Position numbers and translations under genes: made by a program
Notes under the pieces: model-generated
Told to the model about the DNA's origin: nothing
The model's database searches: none
The model's input: only the letters and a program-made list of their open reading frames with translations
Shown: one piece after another, positions 1 through 4,616 of the stretch
Layout of the letters: each line of letters begins with the position of its first letter
Numbering within the stretch: position 1 is the stretch's first letter
Assembly (NCBI GenBank): GCA_007123655.1
Contig: SKKR01000312.1
Coordinates: 1-5,258, forward strand
DNA: 5,258 bases
Origin: Thermomicrobiaceae bacterium
GTDB lineage: Bacteria > Chloroflexota > Chloroflexia > Thermomicrobiales > Thermomicrobiaceae
Direction of reading: 5' to 3'

Positions 1-81
1 GAACATGCCAACGGTAGAGAGGACCGCCAGCCATCGCACCCATCGTCGTCGCGTGCCGGAACCTGTCTGCTGATCGGACAT
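1..81 (-). CDS. N-terminal start of a divergent gene, probable membrane or secreted protein (partial, unrecognised)
   Basis: An ATG on the minus strand at 81-79 opens a frame that stays open to base 1, giving 27 residues before the window ends. The product begins MSDQQTGSGTRRRW, then a hydrophobic stretch (WLAVLSTVGMF) starts at about residue 17. A polar start, a cluster of four arginines at residues 11-16 and then a hydrophobic run is the normal pattern of a first transmembrane helix or an uncleaved signal anchor with its N-terminus inside the cell. On the minus strand GGTGA lies 7 bases before the ATG and can pair with the extended anti-Shine-Dalgarno sequence. The gene is transcribed away from the transporter operon and shares its upstream region. 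I do not recognise the family; 27 residues are too few. It could be chance, but start, charge pattern and ribosome site agree. Confidence 0.5.
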   Translation of the reverse strand, partial: MSDQQTGSGTRRRWVRWLAVLSTVGMF

Positions 82-121
82 CGAAGCGTCACCATCTCGC
101 GCGAGTCGGGCGGCGAACCGG

Positions 122-137
122 GCGGGACGAATCCCGC
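122..137 (-). other. Hairpin with UUCG loop in the leader of the divergent gene
   Basis: GCGGGA and TCCCGC form a perfect 6-bp stem. Read on the minus strand the four-base loop is TTCG, a loop type known to stabilise RNA hairpins, although here the closing pair is A-U and not the especially stable C-G. It would lie about 40 bases before the minus-strand start codon. There is no T run after it, so it is not a standard terminator. Confidence 0.35.
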
Positions 138-164
138 ACGCGCCGACCATTCCGTGTGCCGAAA

Positions 165-193
165 ATGATACACGCTTACCCGGAATCTGTGGT
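165..193 (-). promoter_or_regulatory. Possible promoter of the divergent gene
   Basis: On the minus strand TATCAT (170-165) matches the sigma-70 -10 consensus at 5 of 6 bases. At a 17-base spacing the -35 position (193-188) reads ACCACA, only 3 of 6. CGTGT/ACACG inverted repeat arms (153-157, 170-174) flank the -10 box and could be an operator. Transcription would begin near 158, giving a leader of roughly 77 bases. The weak -35 keeps this tentative. Confidence 0.28.
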
Positions 194-209
194 GGGGAAA
201 AACCGCGAA

Positions 210-236
210 CCGGAACGGGTCTCACTCCTGTTCCGG
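210..236. other. Intergenic hairpin, 10-bp stem
   Basis: CCGGAACGGG (210-219) pairs with CCTGTTCCGG (227-236) over 10 positions, one of them a G-T wobble, around a 7-base loop. Read on the minus strand, five T residues (202-198) follow 7 bases after the stem, which resembles a weak or attenuated terminator aimed towards the divergent gene. On the plus strand there is no T run. It could also be a protein-binding inverted repeat. Confidence 0.4.
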
Positions 237-280
237 AGGCCGGACAGTCAGGCAACGTGGGAACAGTTGTCACGTTATTA

Positions 281-315
281 AGCGCAAGCGCTGATACCCA
301 GTGTTGCGCGAAACA
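281..315. promoter_or_regulatory. Two operator-like palindromes about two helical turns apart
   Basis: AGCGCAAGCGCT (281-292) is a palindrome with 5-base arms around AA. TGTTGCGCGAAACA (302-315) is a near palindrome with 12 of 14 positions matching. Their centres are 22 bases apart, about two turns of DNA, so two dimers of one regulator could bind the same face. Both have CG-rich centres, as in many LacI-type operators, but no regulator gene is in view and the link is inference. They lie about 90-125 bases upstream of the -35 box of the receptor promoter. Confidence 0.3.
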
Positions 316-405
316 TCATTAGTGCTCCCTCGTTGCGTGAGGCCAGGCTTGATATGCGCAATACACAGACATTCGCCACATCGATACCGGTTCTACGCAC
401 AGCTA

Positions 406-435
406 TTGACAGTCGTTTACGCGATCTGCTAGGTT
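406..435 (+). promoter_or_regulatory. Probable sigma-70-type promoter of the transporter operon
   Basis: A perfect -35 box TTGACA (406-411) is followed after 18 bases by TAGGTT (430-435), which keeps the key T, A and final T of the -10 box. Transcription would start near 442, giving a leader of about 105 bases. The 8-base palindrome GACTAGTC (439-446) covers the predicted start point and GGTTACC (432-438) overlaps the -10 box, so a repressor could act here. No other site upstream of 547 is as good. Confidence 0.55.
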
Positions 436-500
436 ACCGACTAGTCGACACACAACCAAATGTCATGTGCTGTGCAGCGCGCCGTCCGCCTTCACCCTGG

Positions 501-531
501 GCTCGGTGGGACGTACGATGAACTGCCGAGC
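501..531 (+). other. Leader hairpin next to the receptor gene ribosome site
   Basis: GCTCGGTGG (501-509) pairs with CTGCCGAGC (523-531) through 9 positions, two of them G-U wobbles, around a 13-base loop that contains the palindrome CGTACG. The stem ends four bases before the Shine-Dalgarno sequence, leaving that sequence single-stranded. Such a hairpin may shield the messenger 5' end or present the ribosome site. Confidence 0.4.
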
Positions 532-534
532 ACT

Positions 535-543
535 GGAGGAGGG
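535..543 (+). promoter_or_regulatory. Strong ribosome binding site deciding the receptor start
   Basis: GGAGGAGGG lies here; its GGAGG core ends 7 bases before the ATG at 547. This selects 547 over the upstream in-frame ATG at 460, which has no Shine-Dalgarno sequence and would add 29 residues in front of a normal Tat signal. Confidence 0.85.
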
Positions 544-546
544 AAA

Positions 547-2355
547 ATGGAATACAAGAACCCGCTGCATGGCGTGTTGCAGCAGCTCAGTGAAGAGCAG
601 ATAAGCCGGCGTTCGCTCATCCAGCGAGCCGGGATGTTCGCCTTCGCGGCGACAACGATCACGACGCTCCTGGCCGCGTGCGAAACGGATGACGATGACG
701 AGGAAGTCGCGGCGGAGGAGCCTGACGACGATGAAGAAGTCGTCGATGAGCCAGATCCTGACGATGACGAGCCCGACGACGAGGATCCGGATATCGAGGA
801 CACGGACGACACCGACGATGAGCCGGTAGAAGTCATGGACGGCGGAGAAGTAACGGTCCTCTGGCGGACACCGGTCACTCTGAACCCGCTATTCTCACAT
901 ACGGGAATTGAACAGCAGGTCCACCGATCGCTTTACGGGGCGATCATGAAGGTAAACGACCAACTGGAATCCGAGCCCGACCTGGCCGAGTCATTTGATG
1001 TCAATCCCGACGCAACGCAGTACACCTTCCATCTTTACGACAACATTATGTTTACCGATGGCGAGCAACTCACGTCAGACGATGTGCGCTTCACGTTTGA
1101 GCGGGCGCTGACGCCGGAGACCGGAAGCGTCTGGCGCGGACGACTGACTAACATCGTTGGGGCTGAGGATTACGAGGGTGACGGCGATCTGGAAGGAATC
1201 GTCACTCCAGACGACGCCACCGTTGAGATCAACCTTGAGAACCCGGAAGCCGGATTCCTGAATAACCTGGCTGCCTTCGCGGGATTCTGCATCGTTCCGA
1301 AACACATCTGGGAGGACATCGCTCCGGCTGACATGCAGGAGCACTCCATGTCCATGGAGCCGACCGTGGGAGCAGGCCCCTTCAGGCTCGTGCAGTACCA
1401 GACAGATCAGTTCCTGGAGATGGAGCCGAATCCTGACTACTATCGTGATCCACCGCGACTTGACCGCATCTTCATGCGCATTCTCGAGCCGTCCGTCGGT
1501 GTGGCCCAACTCGAAACGGGCGAGCTCGACATCATGCAGCTCCCATATACAGAGATTGAGCGTACCGAGGAGATGGACCATGTGTCCGTCGTGAGTATCC
1601 CATCTCCCGCTCTCAACTTCATGTCGATCAACATCGGGCGCAACGAGCGTTTCCAGGACAAGCGAATCCGCCAGGCGATGTGGTACGCGCTCGATCGCGA
1701 AGGGACGATGAACGCCGCGACACTCGGCAACGGGACCATTCAACACACGCCGATTTTCGGACCGGAGTGGATGGGCGAGCCGGAAGGGCTGAACCCGTAT
1801 GACTACGATCCGGATCTCGCGCGAGAACTGCTGGAAGAGGCAGGTTGGGACTTCGACGAGCCGATGGAGGCGATGTATCGAACCAGCGACACCGAAGACC
1901 GCGTAACGATCATCACCATTTGCCAGCAGCAGTGGACCGAGGTCGGCATGCAGACCGAAGTGACACTGTTGGAGCGCTCGGAGGCGGGTGATCGCGCCAC
2001 GGAAGGTGACTACGATATCTGGCAGGTCGGAGGCGGGATGAATGGCGCCGAGCCGAGTATCTCCGCGGTGTACTTCACGTCGTGGAACGTTCCGCCGCAC
2101 GGCGCAAACTGGGGTCACTACTTCAACGATCGTGTTGATGAGCTGTACCAGATGGGCCAGGCAACCAGCGATCTGGACGAACGGCGCGAGATCTACTCTG
2201 AGATCGCACACATCTGGAACGACGAGTTGCCCTGGATCATCAACCACTCACCGAACACCGTCTACGGGATCTCCAACAGGGTACAGGGATTCATTCCGTC
2301 GTCGTACGTCGACAACATCCTCTGGAACGCAGAGGACTGGTACGTGGAGGACTAG
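547..2355 (+). CDS. ABC transporter substrate-binding lipoprotein, peptide/opine family 5 (SBP_bac_5), Tat-type signal
   Basis: This 602-residue protein should be the extracellular receptor that hands a ligand to the permeases encoded downstream. Residues 20-26 read SRRSLIQ, a twin-arginine motif, followed by a hydrophobic segment and the lipobox LLAAC with the lipid-carrying cysteine at residue 45, so it is probably folded before export and anchored by lipid. Residues 46-98 are an acidic linker. The SBP_bac_5 fold follows from about residue 100 to the end: L-EPDLAESF at about 142-150, then the family signature region at 161-184 (FHLYDNIMFTDG, DDVRFTF), later GAGPF, and RIRQAMWYALDR. Length is in the upper normal range because of the linker. 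The start at 547 is set by GGAGG. The family binds di- and oligopeptides, nickel, opines, sugars and other ligands, so the ligand cannot be read from sequence. The whole protein is acidic and has only four lysines. First gene of the operon. Confidence 0.93.
   Translation: MEYKNPLHGVLQQLSEEQISRRSLIQRAGMFAFAATTITTLLAACETDDDDEEVAAEEPDDDEEVVDEPDPDDDEPDDEDPDIEDTDDTDDEPVEVMDGGEVTVLWRTPVTLNPLFSHTGIEQQVHRSLYGAIMKVNDQLESEPDLAESFDVNPDATQYTFHLYDNIMFTDGEQLTSDDVRFTFERALTPETGSVWRGRLTNIVGAEDYEGDGDLEGIVTPDDATVEINLENPEAGFLNNLAAFAGFCIVPKHIWEDIAPADMQEHSMSMEPTVGAGPFRLVQYQTDQFLEMEPNPDYYRDPPRLDRIFMRILEPSVGVAQLETGELDIMQLPYTEIERTEEMDHVSVVSIPSPALNFMSINIGRNERFQDKRIRQAMWYALDREGTMNAATLGNGTIQHTPIFGPEWMGEPEGLNPYDYDPDLARELLEEAGWDFDEPMEAMYRTSDTEDRVTIITICQQQWTEVGMQTEVTLLERSEAGDRATEGDYDIWQVGGGMNGAEPSISAVYFTSWNVPPHGANWGHYFNDRVDELYQMGQATSDLDERREIYSEIAHIWNDELPWIINHSPNTVYGISNRVQGFIPSSYVDNILWNAEDWYVED
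682..840 (+). other. Acidic low-complexity linker of the receptor
   Basis: This part encodes residues 46-98, directly after the lipidated cysteine. By hand count 35 of 53 residues are Asp or Glu, with no Lys or Arg; the rest are mainly Pro, Val, Thr and Ala. The DNA is a run of GAC/GAT/GAG/GAA codons in irregular order, so it looks like expanded acidic codons and not a clean tandem repeat. It probably works as an extended, charged tether between the membrane lipid and the binding domain. Confidence 0.9.
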
Positions 2356-2369
2356 CCGCCTCGACTCGA

Positions 2370-2395
2370 GCGGCACTCACCCGAACTGGTGCCGC
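2370..2395 (+). other. Hairpin just after the receptor gene
   Basis: GCGGCAC (2370-2376) pairs perfectly with GTGCCGC (2389-2395) across a 12-base loop. A second copy of GCCGC at 2355-2359, overlapping the stop codon, could compete for the same GCGGC, so two exclusive folds exist. No T run follows, so this is more likely a messenger 3'-end stabiliser or processing site than a full terminator. Confidence 0.4.
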
Positions 2396-2415
2396 CAGGG
2401 ACGCGCGAGCACAGC

Positions 2416-2446
2416 GGGAATGACCATCGGTGAGGTGGTCGTTCCC
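2416..2446 (+). other. Strong hairpin between receptor and permease genes
   Basis: GGGAATGACCA (2416-2426) pairs with TGGTCGTTCCC (2436-2446) over 11 positions with one G-U wobble and a 9-base loop. It lies between the receptor stop and the permease start, without a T run behind it. In binding-protein operons, hairpins at this place commonly protect the receptor messenger from 3' decay, giving more receptor than permease. That role is inferred here. Confidence 0.55.
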
Positions 2447-2491
2447 CTGTCCTTCGGATCTGAGGAAATCAGGGTTAGGTAACGGAAGCCT

Positions 2492-3454
2492 ATGGGGCGG
2501 TATATCCTGCGCCGGCTCGTCATCAGTGTTCCGGTACTCGTTCTCATTACGGTTGCCCTGTTTCTGCTTATCGAACTGGCGCCGGGTGATCCAATTTCGG
2601 CCATGATCGACCCGGATCAGGCCGCCCTCCTTGGTCCTGACTGGGTGGAAGCACAGCGTCAGCAACTCGGGCTGGATCGTCCGCTTCCGGTTCGCTACGG
2701 TATCTGGTTGCGAGAGACCGTTCAGGGGAATCTGGGATTTTCCTATCTTGACAGGCAACCCGTCTCCAAGAAGTTGGGTGAACGGTTGTGGCCGACAATC
2801 ACATTGATGACCGCCGCCCAGATTATCGCTCTGGTCGTCGCGGTGCCGCTCGGCGTGCTCTCCGCCGTCCGTCAGTACTCGAAGATCGATTTCAGTGTTA
2901 CCGTCCTTGCCTTCCTGGCGGTCTCAATCCCGAATTTCTTCCTTGCACTCGGGGGAATATACCTGCTTGGGGTGAAACTCGGTGTCGTGCCGACTGCCGG
3001 GATGGGAACGATGGGCAGCCCCCGGGCAATGCTCGATGCGCTCCATCACTTGCTACTTCCAGCATCCGTCCTGGGGCTCTCACTTGCCGCGCCGCTCATC
3101 CGTTACATTCGCTCCAGCATGCTCGAGGTTCTTCACCAGGACTACGTTCAAGTCGCTCGAGCGAAAGGGCTTGTCGAGCGGGTCGTGATCCTCCGACATG
3201 CGCTGCGAAACTCGCTTATTCCAGTCGTCACGGTCGTTGCGCTGAACCTGCCGAATCTCGTTGGCGGGACGGTCATTGTCGAGGTCATTTTCGCCTGGCC
3301 CGGAATGGGCACCCTGGTCCTTAATGCGGTTCGAGCGCTCGATTTTCCGGTGATAATGGCAACGAACCTGGTGATCGCGGTTGCGATTCTCCTGGCGAAC
3401 TTGCTTGCGGACGTTCTCTACGCGGTGCTTGATCCGAGGATCCGCTACTCGTAG
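2492..3454 (+). CDS. ABC transporter permease, DppB/OppB type
   Basis: This 320-residue protein is the first of two membrane subunits forming the import channel. The N-terminus MGRYILRRLVISVPVL with the first helix at about residues 9-29, followed by APGDP (30-34), QLGLDRP (58-64) and GNLGFSY (79-85), is typical of DppB. The other helices lie near 103-123, 136-160, 185-203, 244-265 and 287-311. The cytoplasmic EAA loop that docks on the ATPase is at about 217-246 (DYVQVARAKGL, then RHALRNSLIP). The end, LDPRIR, is also usual and the length is standard. The ribosome site is poor: GGAAG at 2484-2488 is only three bases from the ATG, so translation may be weaker than for the receptor. The 136-base gap upstream carries two hairpins. 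The substrate is not determined by this subunit's sequence. Confidence 0.95.
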   Translation: MGRYILRRLVISVPVLVLITVALFLLIELAPGDPISAMIDPDQAALLGPDWVEAQRQQLGLDRPLPVRYGIWLRETVQGNLGFSYLDRQPVSKKLGERLWPTITLMTAAQIIALVVAVPLGVLSAVRQYSKIDFSVTVLAFLAVSIPNFFLALGGIYLLGVKLGVVPTAGMGTMGSPRAMLDALHHLLLPASVLGLSLAAPLIRYIRSSMLEVLHQDYVQVARAKGLVERVVILRHALRNSLIPVVTVVALNLPNLVGGTVIVEVIFAWPGMGTLVLNAVRALDFPVIMATNLVIAVAILLANLLADVLYAVLDPRIRYS

Positions 3455-3512
3455 CTACTGACTCCGGTCAAGGGCTCTGGACTATTTAATACACATCGAA
3501 AGTGGACGGACT

Positions 3513-4475
3513 TTGAAGAACGTTTCGAACCGCGACGCCAATGACGCCCCACTGAATCAGCAGCAGGGTCACACCGCCGCAGTGCAGCGGCAGGTCTCAC
3601 TCGCTGGCGTCGGTGCTCAGGCAGCCGTAAAACCGCGAACCAGCGTCTGGAAGCGTTTCAGACGACATACGCTCGCCTTGATCGGGCTTGTAACGATCGT
3701 TATCCTTGCCGTGCTCTCGCTCGCGGCTCCAGTCCTAACCCAGCAAAGCCCATATTCGACTGATCTTCAGTCGATCAGCCAGTCTCCCAGCTCAACGTAC
3801 TGGCTGGGTACCGATGCAACCGGTCGCGACGTTTTCAGTCGAATGCTTTACGCGGGACGAGTCTCGCTCAGCGTCGGCGTGAGTGTGGTACTCATCTCCC
3901 TCGTTGTGGGCATGTCGCTGGGAGCCGTCGCGGGCTATTTCGGAGGATTTACGGACGCGGCGATCATGCGGTTCGTTGATGTCGTACTTTCTTTCCCTTC
4001 GGTACTGATTATCATCACGCTGATCGCGATGCTCGGACCAAGCCTGTTCAACCTGATCCTGGTTATGGGGCTGCTCAACTGGCCGCCGATCACCAGACTT
4101 CTTCGTGCCGATTTCCTGTCCTTACGGGAGCGCGATTACGTCCTGGCCGCCCGATCGATCGGTGCCCCGGCCGGGCGCCTCGTCATCCGGCACATGCTGC
4201 CGAACGCGATGGCGCCGATTATCGTCGCGGCGACGTTCGGCGTCGCGAGTGCAATCCTGCTGGAAGCCGGTCTGAGCTTCCTCGGTCTCGGCGTTCAGAT
4301 GCCGACCCCAAGCTGGGGTAACATGCTGTCATCGGCACAGTCGTTGACCGTGCTCGATCGCATGCCCTGGTTGTGGATCCCGCCCGGAATCATGATCGCT
4401 CTCGCGGTGCTCGCGATCAACTTCATCGGGGACGGCCTGCGAGACGCGCTCGACCCACGGATGCGAAGCCGGTAA
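3513..4475 (+). CDS. ABC transporter permease, DppC/OppC type
   Basis: This 320-residue protein is the second channel subunit and pairs with the DppB-type permease encoded 58 bases upstream. Residues 46-52 (WKRFRRH) lead into helix 1 at about 53-75. The DppC hallmark LGTDATGRDVFSR is at 98-110, with further helices near 117-141, 155-175, 235-256 and 287-306. The EAA loop is at about 208-238 (DYVLAARSIGA, then RHMLPNAMAP), followed by EAGLSFLGLG (251-260) and the terminal DGLRDALDPR. The start is uncertain: TTG at 3513 is the most upstream reasonable start, with AAGTGGA/CGGA in front, and gives a 45-residue polar, Gln/Ala-rich tail before the first helix, longer than is common in this family. 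GTG at 3582 would shorten it by 23 residues but has no good ribosome site. Part of the same operon. Confidence 0.94.
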   Translation: MKNVSNRDANDAPLNQQQGHTAAVQRQVSLAGVGAQAAVKPRTSVWKRFRRHTLALIGLVTIVILAVLSLAAPVLTQQSPYSTDLQSISQSPSSTYWLGTDATGRDVFSRMLYAGRVSLSVGVSVVLISLVVGMSLGAVAGYFGGFTDAAIMRFVDVVLSFPSVLIIITLIAMLGPSLFNLILVMGLLNWPPITRLLRADFLSLRERDYVLAARSIGAPAGRLVIRHMLPNAMAPIIVAATFGVASAILLEAGLSFLGLGVQMPTPSWGNMLSSAQSLTVLDRMPWLWIPPGIMIALAVLAINFIGDGLRDALDPRMRSR

Positions 4476-4529
4476 CGCGACTCGACTTGCCGATAACACG
4501 ACTCGCTCGGGAACGTTTCCACGTCTTGC

Positions 4530-4558
4530 TTGACGGTATCGCCGTCCAGCCAGAGAAT
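4530..4558 (+). promoter_or_regulatory. Possible internal promoter of the amidohydrolase gene
   Basis: TTGACG (4530-4535, 5 of 6 to the -35 consensus) and GAGAAT (4553-4558, 4 of 6 to the -10) are separated by exactly 17 bases. The inverted repeat GACGG/CCGTC (4532-4536 and 4542-4546) overlaps the -35 box and spacer, which could be an operator or a small hairpin. A start near 4565 would give a leader of about 52 bases. The weak -10 makes this tentative; read-through from the transporter genes is also possible. Confidence 0.33.
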
Positions 4559-4616
4559 GCTCTTCAGGTCATTAACCGAACATGGCCTGGGTCAAAGAGC
4601 GGAGCAAGGGGGCCAA

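Larger units (their letters stand above)
82..546. other. Divergent intergenic control region, 465 bp
   Basis: No convincing gene lies here. The region separates the minus-strand gene starting at 81 from the receptor gene starting at 547, so it should hold two promoters and their operators. It contains a perfect 10-base palindrome CTCGCGCGAG (96-105), a 6-bp hairpin (122-137), CGTGT/ACACG arms (153-157 and 170-174), a 10-bp hairpin (210-236), two operator-like palindromes (281-292 and 302-315), a promoter (406-435) and a 9-bp hairpin (501-531). Small frames at 333-521 and 460-546 lack ribosome sites and family resemblance and are treated as noise. Confidence 0.7.

Noticed and set aside
333..521. 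Plus-strand 62-codon frame, and the 18-residue frame from ATG 465 to 521 as a leader peptide
   Set aside because: The longer frame starts with TTG without a ribosome site and crosses the predicted promoter; the short one lacks a Shine-Dalgarno sequence and has no run of one regulatory amino acid.
460..546. Upstream ATG adding 29 residues to the receptor
   Set aside because: There is no ribosome site before 460, whereas GGAGG precedes 547, and the Tat signal is normally placed when translation starts at 547.
682..840. Tandem DNA repeat in the GAC/GAT/GAG-rich stretch
   Set aside because: Codon order is irregular and no fixed repeat unit is seen; it is a protein composition bias.
492..878. 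Minus-strand Ser-rich frame opposite the acidic linker
   Set aside because: Its serine runs are simply the complement of the Asp/Glu codons of the receptor linker.
1075..2247. Long 390-codon minus-strand frame inside the receptor gene
   Set aside because: It mirrors the codon structure of the plus-strand gene and shows no recognisable domain; the receptor on the plus strand is unambiguous.
2356..2491. Intrinsic terminator ending the operon after the receptor
   Set aside because: The hairpins here are not followed by a T run and the downstream genes are the natural partners, so complete termination is unlikely.
3481..3490. AT-rich TATTTAAT as a -10 box before the second permease
   Set aside because: No -35-like sequence occurs 16-18 bases upstream (CTCCGG region), so it is more likely just an unstructured leader.
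4557..4616. ATG at 4557 as the amidohydrolase start
   Set aside because: It overlaps the possible -10 box, has a poor ribosome site and adds 20 residues not expected before the YDTIITGG start; GTG at 4617 has AAGGGGG in front.
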